From Deltaproteobacteria bacterium (GTDB lineage: Bacteria > Desulfobacterota > Desulfovibrionia > Desulfovibrionales > Desulfovibrionaceae): 47,007 bases of DNA. Positions 16,979 through 24,952 of the stretch are shown piece by piece (the first letter of the stretch is position 1; each line of letters opens with the position of its first letter). The notes under the pieces were generated by a model. That model had not been told where the DNA came from, did no database searches, and saw only the letters and a list, made by a program, of their open reading frames with translations. A program made the position numbers and the translations under genes. The stretch spans positions 1-47,007 of the forward strand of contig SAAX01000014.1 of NCBI GenBank assembly GCA_009929215.1, in the 5' to 3' direction.

Positions 16979-17423
16979 GCCTGTGTGCCGTCCTTTTAGC
17001 AGCCCGGCCTGTCAGTAAGGCGGGGCTGCTAAAAAAAGATGAATTTTGCCCGCGCTGCTCCCTATTGTGATTTTTAAAACAATCGGGGCTGTGCGGGCAT
17101 TTTTATCAGGTTATCAAGCAGGATATGATGCGTGGCTGTGCATGGGCTGCGCGGGGGGCAGGGCATACGGCCTTGCCGTGTTTTCTTCCTCATCTAAGGA
17201 AAAAGCTCTGTTTGACGAAGGCCTTGTCACAGGTTAAGTATTGATAAATACTAGGGCTGTTCACTTCATCACAAGCTGCTTTTGTTATGGCAGGGCTGTA
17301 AAGGGTTCATTTTTTACAATCCTTTGTTTGCCCGAAAACAGAATGTGGTGTAAAAGCAGTTCCTTGCCGGTCATTCCCCATGTTGGGCAACGTGTAAGGG
17401 AAGCGGCAGAAAGGAGTTTAGCC
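16979..17423. other. 445-bp intergenic region with hairpin
   Basis: No convincing gene is present. A perfect 12-bp inverted repeat (16994-17005 with 17023-17034) has T residues on the 5' side and A residues on the 3' side. It would therefore terminate minus-strand transcription better than plus-strand. A possible promoter, TTGTCA (17224) with AATACT 17 bp later, lies upstream of the large gene. A 63-codon open frame at 17046-17237 lacks a ribosome-binding site. Confidence 0.4.
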
Positions 17424-20420
17424 GTGTGCGCCAAGATGCAAGGCATTTATTTTGACAAGCAGGACAGAGACATACTGGCCCTGGTCAACCGTATTCTGGA
17501 ATCCGACGGTAAGCAGTCGGACACGTTTTTGTTTGACCCCAGCCTGCACCCCCACGGCATCAAGGAACTGGTGGCTACGCCCGTTTCGCGCATGGCCTAT
17601 GCGGTCATAAACCTGCTGCGCAACCTTCAGGCCGGGCGCACCCAGGCTCGCGACCGTCTGCTTGCCTTAAAAACCTTGTACGACGAAGTGCTCAACAGTG
17701 CGCATTCTGCCCTGCGGCGCAACACGGCACGCGCCCTCATGCAGATCATGAAAAGCATGGTGCGCGCCCACGGCAACCAGCTAGAACAGCTCAAACTGGC
17801 CCACGATTTCAGGCGCACCGTGCAGGGAACCCCCCGCGTGGTGCGGCGCATGCTTGCCCGCTACCATCTGCCCGAGATGCCCGAAAGCTGGAACCAGCTG
17901 GCCTTTGACGACCATGTGTACGATGCCAACACCAAGGGGCGCAAAAGCCCCACGCACCTGATCATGGATGCCTGGATCAAGGGCATGCGTTCGCTTACCG
18001 TGGCCTACGAATACTGGGTGCAGCCAGACGCCGCGCGCGAAATTTTGCGCGCCGCAGAAATTACGGGCATTGCCGTGCGTATTGGCCTGGAATATCATCT
18101 GCCGTTTTACGGGCGTTTTATCAGCCTTTTCTGGATTCCCCGTGGTTTCAGTTCCAACGAGGATTTTCTGGAGTTTTTGCACAGTCCCAAGATGGCCGAG
18201 CTTATGAAGCGTGGTCATGAGGTGCTGCGTTGGCGGCGCGAGCGCGTGCTGGAAAGTCTGGAATTGTGGAACGAGCACCAGCGCCCGCAGCTTGAAGCCC
18301 AGTGGGAAGTGCCCGTGCCGGAACTGACCGGCGAGGATTTTTTGCGTCATGTGGGCCGTGGGCAGGCCTCTGGCCTGCATCTTGCGGAAGCCCTGCACCA
18401 GCATGTGCTGCCATCGCTGCGTGAACGCGCTGCTCTGCTGCGCGAGCGTGGCGATGCCGAGGCCACAGCCGAGCTGGCCTTTCTGGAAAATATGGGTGCA
18501 GAATACATTGCCGATAACTGGCTCTCGCCCATCGAACACCCAGAAATGCCCGATCTCAACAACCCCTGTGCGCACGGCGACCTGCCGCCGCTCATGCAGC
18601 TTTCAGTGGGTGAGCTGACCCGCGAACTGACCGAGCTTAATCCCGGTTACCGGCTTGTGCTCACCACCAAGGGCCTGAGCGTCGAAGATGTGGCAGAATT
18701 GTTGTGGGACAGCCAGGGTAGCATTAGCCACCTGGAAATTTTCAACATGCGCGGCTGGATGGAAGGCAAGCATGCCTGCCTCAAGGCCATCAGCGAATTG
18801 CAGCAGGCGCTCAACGAAGGTCTGGGCCCGCGCGTAAAGCAGATGATTCGTCTTATGGTACGGCGCATGGGCAATCAGGACGAAACGCGGGCTGCCAAGT
18901 TCAGGCACATTTTGCACAACGTGCCAAAATTGTGGGAGCATTACCGCAACAAGCCCCTGGGGTCACGGCTTGGCACAAGTTCTGTGAGCCGTGATTCTTA
19001 CGGCATGGGTTTTGTGCTGCGCGAAACACTGCCCGCACGCAGCCGCAAATTTTATGCCCGCGACCAAAAGCAGCCAGAAATCCCCGTATGCTCGCCGGTT
19101 GAGGAATGCGTGCGCTACATCAAGCCCCGTAATCCTTCGCCTTGGCAGCGGGCCTTGAGCGTGCTGAACCACCTGCCGGGGTGCCGCCATCTGGGTATGG
19201 AACGCCACACCTTGTGGAAAACCGCCAGCGTGGACTTCAGGGTATGCGGCAAGGGCAATGTGCTCAATCTGGGTGGCCTGAGCCTCACGAGCGGCAACGG
19301 CCTGCTGCCCAAACAGCAGGAAAAGGAAAACGCTCCTCTGGGTTCTGCCTATCTCAACAGCACTATTTGCAACTGGCTTAAGGTGCTGCTGGGCTTTTGC
19401 CCCGCGTTTTTTTCCTTTATGTACACCCAAAACTGGTGGTTTCTGGCCTGGTTTGGTACGTTCATATGGTTTGGCATTACAGGCGTGCGCAACGTCGTGC
19501 AGATGGTCATGGCTGCCAAGGGGGCCACTCGCTCCACACTTATACACTGGCGCGATCAGGTAAACGTGAGCCGCCTTTGCGACTCGCTCATGTTCACGGG
19601 TTTTTCGGTCTTGCTGCTGGAAATGCTGGTGCGCGTGCTGCTGCTCGACAGAACTCTTGGCATCACGGCGGCCCAGACCCCCTGGGTGGTTTTTGGCGTG
19701 CTCAGTCTTGTAAACGGCATATATCTGTGCGCGCACAATGTGTTTCGCGGTTTTCCCAAAGAGGCGTCCATCGGTAACCTTTTCCGCAGCTTGCTGGCCA
19801 TTCCCGTTTCGTCTCTCTACAATATGATATTGTACCAGACCGCCTATCTTTTGGGCGTGGACAATCCCGCCATGTATCTTGTGCCCAGTGCTGCGGTTAT
19901 TTCCAAAATGGCATCGGACACAGTGGCGGCCATTATTGAAGGTTATGCCGACAGCCAGGTGAACCTGCGTATGCGCAGGTGGGATTATCGCAGCAAGCTG
20001 ACCAATGTTTTTGATTGCTATACGCGCCTTGAGCTTCTGTTTCCCGATGAAGATGCGCTGATCAAGCTGGCCAAGCCCGGAGGCTTGCAGGGCAGCGGCG
20101 GCGTGATGGGCAAGGAAATTGAGCGGGCCTTTATCATTAATGCCCTTGACCTCATGTATATCTGGTTTTACCAGCCGCGCGCGCAGGATGCCTTTCGTCA
20201 GATTGCCAGAGCCCTGCCCGAGGCCGACCGCAACGTGCTGGCGCGGGCTCAGCTTGTGCTTACGCGAGAGCGCGAGGTAAGTCAGATGCTGGTGGATGGC
20301 CTGCTGGGACGCAATTTTTCTCGTCCACTGGCCTTTTATCTGGACAAGCGTAAGGAATATCTGCGTCGGTTAAGCCGTATGTGCCGCCCTGGAAAAATGC
20401 GCGAACCCGGTACTTTCTAA
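17424..20420 (+). CDS. Large membrane protein of unknown function (998 residues)
   Basis: I do not recognise this protein. The N-terminal 640 residues are soluble and mostly helical. Residues about 178-242 read like a TIM-barrel hydrolase strand series (GMRSLTVAYEYWVQPDAAR, then GIAVRIGLEYHLPFYGRF and IPRG). That suggests a PHP-like or metal-hydrolase relic, but metal ligands are not evident. The C-terminal part has about six to seven spans between residues 645 and 840 (WLKVLLGFCPAFFSFMY, LMFTGFSVLLLEMLVRVLLL, TPWVVFGVLSLVNGIYL). A cytoplasmic helical tail of about 150 residues follows. GTG at 17424 has AAGGAG seven bases upstream, and the earlier in-frame ATG has none. It is monocistronic. 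Confidence 0.8.
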   Translation: MCAKMQGIYFDKQDRDILALVNRILESDGKQSDTFLFDPSLHPHGIKELVATPVSRMAYAVINLLRNLQAGRTQARDRLLALKTLYDEVLNSAHSALRRNTARALMQIMKSMVRAHGNQLEQLKLAHDFRRTVQGTPRVVRRMLARYHLPEMPESWNQLAFDDHVYDANTKGRKSPTHLIMDAWIKGMRSLTVAYEYWVQPDAAREILRAAEITGIAVRIGLEYHLPFYGRFISLFWIPRGFSSNEDFLEFLHSPKMAELMKRGHEVLRWRRERVLESLELWNEHQRPQLEAQWEVPVPELTGEDFLRHVGRGQASGLHLAEALHQHVLPSLRERAALLRERGDAEATAELAFLENMGAEYIADNWLSPIEHPEMPDLNNPCAHGDLPPLMQLSVGELTRELTELNPGYRLVLTTKGLSVEDVAELLWDSQGSISHLEIFNMRGWMEGKHACLKAISELQQALNEGLGPRVKQMIRLMVRRMGNQDETRAAKFRHILHNVPKLWEHYRNKPLGSRLGTSSVSRDSYGMGFVLRETLPARSRKFYARDQKQPEIPVCSPVEECVRYIKPRNPSPWQRALSVLNHLPGCRHLGMERHTLWKTASVDFRVCGKGNVLNLGGLSLTSGNGLLPKQQEKENAPLGSAYLNSTICNWLKVLLGFCPAFFSFMYTQNWWFLAWFGTFIWFGITGVRNVVQMVMAAKGATRSTLIHWRDQVNVSRLCDSLMFTGFSVLLLEMLVRVLLLDRTLGITAAQTPWVVFGVLSLVNGIYLCAHNVFRGFPKEASIGNLFRSLLAIPVSSLYNMILYQTAYLLGVDNPAMYLVPSAAVISKMASDTVAAIIEGYADSQVNLRMRRWDYRSKLTNVFDCYTRLELLFPDEDALIKLAKPGGLQGSGGVMGKEIERAFIINALDLMYIWFYQPRAQDAFRQIARALPEADRNVLARAQLVLTREREVSQMLVDGLLGRNFSRPLAFYLDKRKEYLRRLSRMCRPGKMREPGTF

Positions 20421-20550
20421 CGGATAAAAATATTTTTTATGGCTGGCCAACAGCCTGGAAAAATGCTATATTGATCTGTAACGGTTTGTTTTTACAGAAA
20501 ATTGACACGTTTATGCATGGAGCGCGAATTCACAATCCTGCTCCCCAACT

Positions 20551-20665
20551 GCGGCGCAAGCCGCCGCTGACGGGCCTTGGCCCGCCATACAGGCGAAGTA
20601 TGGGAACGACGCGGTTCCCTTCTTCAGGCCACCGGCAAAAGGCAACTTTTGTCGGTGGCTTTTTT
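20551..20665 (+). ncRNA. Candidate structured RNA or transcribed intergenic repeat
   Basis: Five hairpins follow each other: 20551-20564 (GCGGC/GCCGC, GCAA loop), 20572-20583 (GGGCC/GGCCC), 20586-20602 (CATAC/GTATG), 20602-20619 (GGGAAC/GTTCCC) and the terminator at 20628-20665. No known family is recognised. It may be the 3' region of the large gene's mRNA, a small RNA, or a dispersed repeat. Confidence 0.35.
20628..20665 (+). terminator. Strong rho-independent terminator
   Basis: A 14-bp stem (20628-20641 with 20646-20659, one G-U pair) with a GCAA loop is followed by six T residues and then CGTTTTT. It isolates the alcohol dehydrogenase gene from upstream transcription. Confidence 0.9.
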
Positions 20666-20820
20666 CGTTTTTGGGTTGCGCGAGATATCGATTACAAAAC
20701 AATCCTATTATATCACAGTTTTGATTAAAGCGTGTACGTTGTGTGTTCAATCAATCAAAGATGAATTGTGTATAAACGAATCCCACATTGCAAAAGATTG
20801 TGCAAAAAATAACTTGGAAA

Positions 20821-20829
20821 TGCTATAAT
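20821..20829 (+). promoter_or_regulatory. Extended -10 promoter candidate for the alcohol dehydrogenase gene
   Basis: TGCTATAAT is a perfect extended -10 element in an AT-rich setting, about 145 bp upstream of the gene. No good -35 box is needed for this class. Confidence 0.5.
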
Positions 20830-20867
20830 GAAGAGAAAAAAAGAACTACACAATTGCAATGATATGC

Positions 20868-20896
20868 TTGCATTGACATTTTATATGGGATATTTT
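20868..20896 (+). promoter_or_regulatory. Second promoter candidate for the alcohol dehydrogenase gene
   Basis: TTGCAT is followed after 17 bp by TATTTT, placing a start about 70 bp upstream of the gene. A short inverted repeat (TGGGA/TCCCA) overlaps its -10 region. Confidence 0.45.
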
Positions 20897-20972
20897 TTCC
20901 CACAGGAGTAATCCTTACTTACGACAGAGCAGCGCAATACTGATGTTGCCATTACAACTAAAGGAGTCACGA

Positions 20973-22172
20973 ATGAGTACAGATCTTAAGAGCATGCATA
21001 TGGGTCAGATCACCTCGTTCTTTATCCCCAACGTCACGCTGGTGGGCGAAGGGTGTTCCAAAGAGATTCCTGTGCGTTTAAAAAGCATTGGCGGCGCCAA
21101 GCCTCTGGTTGTCACCGACCAGGGCATCGTGAATGCCGGTATTCTTAAAACGATTACCGACATTCTTGATGCCGCCAAGATGAAGTATGCCATATACGAT
21201 AAAACTATCCCCAACCCCACCGACAACAACGTTGCCGAAGCCTTTGAAGTGTACAAAAAGGAAAAGTGCGACAGTATCGTTACTCTTGGTGGCGGCAGCT
21301 CGCACGACTGCGGCAAGGGCGTGGGCTTTCTGGCTGGCAACGGCGGCAAGATCCATGACTACGAAGGCGTGGACAAGTCCAAAAAACCCTTCCCCCCCTA
21401 TGTTGCCGTAAACACCACGGCTGGCACGGCCTCGGAAATGACGCGCTTCTGCATCATCACCGATACCTCGCGCAAGGTTAAGATGGCCATTGTTGACTGG
21501 CGCTGCACCCCCAGCGTTGCCATCGACGATCCCATTCTGATGATGGGCATGCCCCCGGCGCTTACCGCCGCCACGGGTATGGACGCCCTGACCCATGCCG
21601 TGGAAGCCTATGTTTCTACCGCGGCCACGCCCATGACCGATGCCTGCGCTGAAAAAGCCATGGAATACATCAACCGCTATCTGCGCCGCGCCGTTGCCAA
21701 CGGTCGCGATAAAGAAGCCCGCGAAGGCATGTGCTACGCCCAGTATCTCGCCGGTATGGCCTTTAACAACGCCAGCCTTGGCCACGTACACGCCATGGCC
21801 CACCAGCTTGGCGGTTTCTACGACCTGCCCCACGGCGAATGCAATGCCATTTTGCTGCCGCACGTGTGCGAATACAACCGCATCTCGAGCCGCCGCCGCT
21901 TTGGCCGCATTGCTCAGCTGCTGGGCGAACTGACCCAGGGCATCAGCGCTGACGAAGCTTCGCGCAAGGCCATTACCGCCATCAACATTCTTTCCAAGGA
22001 CGTGGGTATTCCTGACGGCCTGATCGCCCTTGGCAAAAAGTATGGCAAGGAAGTGCGCGAATCCGACATTCCTACCATGACCGCCAACGCCCAAAAGGAC
22101 GCATGCGGCCTCACCAACCCCCGCACCATGACTGATGCGGCTGTGGCCGCCATTTACAAGGCTGCCCTGTAG
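20973..22172 (+). CDS. Iron-containing alcohol dehydrogenase
   Basis: A 399-residue group III alcohol dehydrogenase that interconverts primary alcohols and aldehydes with NAD(P), cytoplasmic. It has the dinucleotide-binding GGGSSHDCGKG, the family segment TTAGTASEMTRFCIIT and the iron-binding histidines in HAMAHQLGGFYDLPHGECNA. AAGGAG precedes the ATG at 20973. In sulfate reducers this enzyme is typically abundant and oxidises ethanol as electron donor. The long upstream region with two candidate promoters and the insulating terminators on both sides fit a strongly and separately regulated gene. Confidence 0.94.
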   Translation: MSTDLKSMHMGQITSFFIPNVTLVGEGCSKEIPVRLKSIGGAKPLVVTDQGIVNAGILKTITDILDAAKMKYAIYDKTIPNPTDNNVAEAFEVYKKEKCDSIVTLGGGSSHDCGKGVGFLAGNGGKIHDYEGVDKSKKPFPPYVAVNTTAGTASEMTRFCIITDTSRKVKMAIVDWRCTPSVAIDDPILMMGMPPALTAATGMDALTHAVEAYVSTAATPMTDACAEKAMEYINRYLRRAVANGRDKEAREGMCYAQYLAGMAFNNASLGHVHAMAHQLGGFYDLPHGECNAILLPHVCEYNRISSRRRFGRIAQLLGELTQGISADEASRKAITAINILSKDVGIPDGLIALGKKYGKEVRESDIPTMTANAQKDACGLTNPRTMTDAAVAAIYKAAL

Positions 22173-22235
22173 CTGAAAGAGTGTTCCCAAAGCCTGAGCC
22201 ACCTTCTGGTTGTTCTGGCTTTGGGGAGCAGATTA

Positions 22236-22277
22236 ACGCAAAAAGCGGCGTGGATTTCTCCATGCCGCTTTTTGCGT
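22236..22277. terminator. Bidirectional terminator between adh and yedF-like gene
   Basis: ACGCAAAAAGCGGC (22236-22249) pairs with GCCGCTTTTTGCGT (22264-22277), and pairing extends into the loop. The stem lies between converging genes. Confidence 0.8.
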
Positions 22278-22309
22278 TTGGGGGCAGACCGTGCCCGCAG
22301 AGCCGAGCC

Positions 22310-22912
22310 TCAGGGGCGTATGATCTTGCTAGCCAGATCAAGGCTGGTGACAATATCCAGCATGTTTGAGGTATCACCCACGGCCTTGGCCTCCAGCAGG
22401 CCAAAATGCGCAAGGCATGTACCGCACACAAGCACCGATACACCTTCCGCCGCCATTTTTTTCAGCGCATCAAGGCCCGGTCCGGGGCACGATGCCAGCT
22501 TTACACCGCCATTGATCAGCACAATGCGCCACAGGCGGGGCCCAAGCTCTGGCAGGGTGGCCAAAAAATTGCCCATAAGCTTGCCGCCCAGATCATCATC
22601 GCCACGGCCGATGGTTTCTGTGGTTATGAGCACCAGAGTGCGGCTGTTGCCTTCTGCGGCGGGGGCAACTTCGGTGGCCTGCTGCGAGGCAGGGGTTGCA
22701 GCACCCGCAGAGGCACTTATGCGCCAGCAGTCCGGGCCTTCCTGATGTGCGGCAACGCTGAAGCCGCGCCCTTCAAAAAAGCGCCGCAGATTTTCACGCG
22801 CGGGCTCGTTGTCCACCAGCACTTCCAGAGCCTGTGCTCCGCCCGCAACGGCATCACGGCTGCGCATTACCGGTTGGGGGCAGGCAAGCCCCCGGCAATC
22901 CAATTGTTCCAT
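22310..22912 (-). CDS. yedF: YedF-like sulfurtransferase-fold protein
   Basis: A 200-residue cytoplasmic protein. The N-terminal 75 residues are a TusA/SirA domain with the motif CRGLACPQPV, whose cysteine is the sulfur carrier in TusA. The C-terminal 115 residues are a DsrE-like domain (LINGGVKLASCPGPGLDALKKMAA, containing two motif parts, and GVSVLVCGTCLAHFGL). This architecture is called YedF and is linked to selenium metabolism in genomes with selenocysteine. I chose the ATG at 22912 because GGGAG lies at good spacing; the ATG two codons earlier is too close to it. The gene stands alone, back to back with the chemoreceptor gene. Confidence 0.85.
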   Translation of the reverse strand: MEQLDCRGLACPQPVMRSRDAVAGGAQALEVLVDNEPARENLRRFFEGRGFSVAAHQEGPDCWRISASAGAATPASQQATEVAPAAEGNSRTLVLITTETIGRGDDDLGGKLMGNFLATLPELGPRLWRIVLINGGVKLASCPGPGLDALKKMAAEGVSVLVCGTCLAHFGLLEAKAVGDTSNMLDIVTSLDLASKIIRP

Positions 22913-22956
22913 GTGCATTCTCCCGTATATATTTTGAGATTTACAACTAATAAGGC

Positions 22957-22983
22957 TAAGGGTAGTTAGAAAAAAGCCGATAA
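22957..22983 (+). promoter_or_regulatory. Sigma-28 (FliA) promoter of the haemerythrin chemoreceptor
   Basis: TAAG (22957-22960), 15 bp, then GCCGATAA (22976-22983) matches the flagellar sigma-28 consensus TAAA-N15-GCCGATAA at eleven of twelve bases, with exact spacing. It lies 25 bp before the start codon. Confidence 0.8.
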
Positions 22984-23008
22984 GCAAGTTAAACTAAGGT
23001 AGGCATAT

Positions 23009-24694
23009 ATGGGCATTGCGCTTCAGGTTGTTATAATAGTCGCTCTGGCGGGTTTGGCCGTAATGGGTGGCATTCAGGGCATGGGCTGGCTGATTGCTGG
23101 CATTGTTTTTGTTTGTGCGGCCGTGGATATGTGGCTGTGGGTGAGCGGACGCAACAGGGCGGCCCGGTTGGCGCAGTGCCTTGATGCCGCGCCGCTCCCC
23201 GGTTCTGGTTCTTCCTCCGGTTCGGGCGAGGGCGATGTGGAGCTGCGCGCCGTGCAGTGCATAGATACCCTGCGCGATACGCTCAAAACCAAGGTTGACC
23301 CGCAGGTTGTGGATATTTTGCGTGCCCAGAACAACGAGCTTGACCAAAAGCTCAAGGAATCTGAAGGCCTGATTGAAACCTTGCGCTCGCGGCGTGAAAA
23401 GGGCGTTATGGCCCTGAACAAAGCCCACGATGTGTGCAAGAGGCTCTCTGGTGATATGCGCAAGCTGGCAAGCCTGATCAAGGACGTGAACGGCAGCGTG
23501 GCTGTGCAACGCGACAGGCTGGAGCACACCAGTGCCGCCATGGAGCAGGTGGCCGATACGGCCAGCCTGGCTTCAATGCGCGTGCGTGATCTTTCTGAAA
23601 GCGCCCAGAGCTCCAGCGCCAGTGCGGCCACGGGTGAGCAGGAAGTTGAAGGGGCCGTGGGCTCCATTGACAGCGTGCGCGATACCATCGCGCAGCTCAA
23701 GGAAGCGATGGCTGGTCTGGGCGAAAAGGCCAGCAATATCGGTCAGGTCATGAGTGTCATCAATGAGGTGGCCGACCAGACCAACCTGCTGGCCCTTAAC
23801 GCCGCCATCGAGGCTGCCCGCGCCGGTGAAGCCGGACGCGGCTTTGCCGTGGTGGCCGACGAGGTGCGCAAACTGGCCGAAAAGACCATGGGTGCCACCA
23901 AGGAAGTGGAAGAAGCCGTTAAGGCCATTCAGGAAGAAACACGGCGCAACGTGCTGACTGTGGACAAGGCCGCCCAGTTGAGTGTTGACGCGGCAGACAA
24001 GGCAACCAATGCCGGGTCTGTGATGCGTTCCATTTTGCAGAGTATGGCCGACACGGCGGGCCACCTTGGCAGTATTGCCGCCGGGGCGGCAGAGCAGTCC
24101 GAGCGCAGCGCGGGAACCAACGGCGCGCTTGATGAAATTCGCGGCGCGGCAGAAAAAACTTCCAAAAACATGGAAGTTTTCACCGCATCTCTGCTGGCCT
24201 TCCAGAGCGGCATGGAAGAGCTGGACATGATAGTCAACGCCCTTGTGGCTGGCGACTATGACCAGGCAAACTCAAACAAGTTTGTGGAATGGACTCCCAA
24301 GCTTGCCCTGCATGTGCCGCTGGTGGACAGGGAGCACAGGCTGCTGATTGACTACATCAATGAGCTGCATCAGGCCATGACGCACAACAAGCCCATTTCT
24401 GAAATGATTGGCGTGCTCAAAAAGCTGCGTGATTACACGGCCACCCACTTCGGCGACGAAGAAAAGCTGTTCAACGTGCCTGCCTACAAGGCCGCCGCAG
24501 AACACATGCAGATTCACAAAAAGTTTGTTGCCAAGCTGGATGAAGTGGAAGAGCAGCTGCGCATGGGAACTGCCACGGTGAGCATGGAGTTGCTGACCTT
24601 CCTCAAGGATTGGCTGGTGCAGCATATCATGGGCACAGACCCCACCTATGTGCCCTTCCTGCGTCCTGAAGACAAGGAACCCGGCTCCCGCTAG
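23009..24694 (+). CDS. Methyl-accepting chemotaxis protein with bacteriohaemerythrin domain
   Basis: A 561-residue chemoreceptor. Two adjacent N-terminal spans (residues about 4-45) anchor it with almost no periplasmic domain, so sensing is cytoplasmic. The conserved signalling tip ([20 protein letters not shown] and [17 protein letters not shown]) is intact. The C-terminal haemerythrin domain (about 425-555) keeps all seven expected di-iron ligands: H443, H480, E484, H499, H503, H539 and D544, with correct spacing. It should bind oxygen or sense redox state for aerotaxis, like DcrH. A sigma-28 promoter places it in the motility regulon. Confidence 0.93.
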   Translation: MGIALQVVIIVALAGLAVMGGIQGMGWLIAGIVFVCAAVDMWLWVSGRNRAARLAQCLDAAPLPGSGSSSGSGEGDVELRAVQCIDTLRDTLKTKVDPQVVDILRAQNNELDQKLKESEGLIETLRSRREKGVMALNKAHDVCKRLSGDMRKLASLIKDVNGSVAVQRDRLEHTSAAMEQVADTASLASMRVRDLSESAQSSSASAATGEQEVEGAVGSIDSVRDTIAQLKEAMAGLGEKASNIGQVMSVINEVADQTNLLALNAAIEAARAGEAGRGFAVVADEVRKLAEKTMGATKEVEEAVKAIQEETRRNVLTVDKAAQLSVDAADKATNAGSVMRSILQSMADTAGHLGSIAAGAAEQSERSAGTNGALDEIRGAAEKTSKNMEVFTASLLAFQSGMEELDMIVNALVAGDYDQANSNKFVEWTPKLALHVPLVDREHRLLIDYINELHQAMTHNKPISEMIGVLKKLRDYTATHFGDEEKLFNVPAYKAAAEHMQIHKKFVAKLDEVEEQLRMGTATVSMELLTFLKDWLVQHIMGTDPTYVPFLRPEDKEPGSR

Positions 24695-24730
24695 CCATAC
24701 TCGGCAGAGTAGCACGTTTAATTATCATGA

Positions 24731-24758
24731 GGAGGCTCCCCCTGGGGCCTCCTTTTTT
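24731..24758 (+). terminator. Terminator of the haemerythrin chemoreceptor gene
   Basis: GGAGGC (24731-24736) pairs with GCCTCC (24747-24752), with CCC/GGG inside, followed by six T residues. Confidence 0.85.
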
Positions 24759-24784
24759 GTTGTCAGCATGTTGCACATGCAAAA

Positions 24785-24818
24785 GGGGGCCGCACCACCG
24801 GGCTGTGGTGCGGCCCCC
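24785..24818 (-). terminator. Terminator of the double acyltransferase gene
   Basis: A perfect 14-bp GC-rich stem (24785-24798 with 24805-24818) with a 6-nt loop is followed on the minus strand by CTTTTGC. It lies about 135 bp past the stop codon. Confidence 0.7.
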
Positions 24819-24952
24819 TGCCGTGAGGGACGGCCAATTGCAGGGTGTTTATGACAGGTTCAATGAAGATTGGTTGTCGGCGTACGCCCGTCTGCGCCCG
24901 TCTACCCCTGTCTGCGCGAGCTTGGGGGCGGCTGTGGAGAATGTGGCAAAAG

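Larger units (their letters stand above)
20421..20972. other. 552-bp regulatory region upstream of the alcohol dehydrogenase gene
   Basis: The first half (20550-20665) is GC-rich with five consecutive hairpins and ends in a strong terminator. The second half (20666-20972) is very AT-rich and holds two candidate promoters of the alcohol dehydrogenase gene. No open frame with a ribosome-binding site is convincing. Confidence 0.6.

Noticed and set aside
17046-17237. 63-codon plus-strand frame after the lipoprotein gene, with SSKEK similar to the lipoprotein C-terminus
   Set aside because: There is no ribosome-binding site, and the shared residues are few. A partial duplication is not supported by the flanking DNA.
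20511-20750. Minus-strand 79-codon frame upstream of the alcohol dehydrogenase gene
   Set aside because: It runs through the terminator and tandem hairpins and has no convincing start signal. It is better explained as a non-coding structured region.
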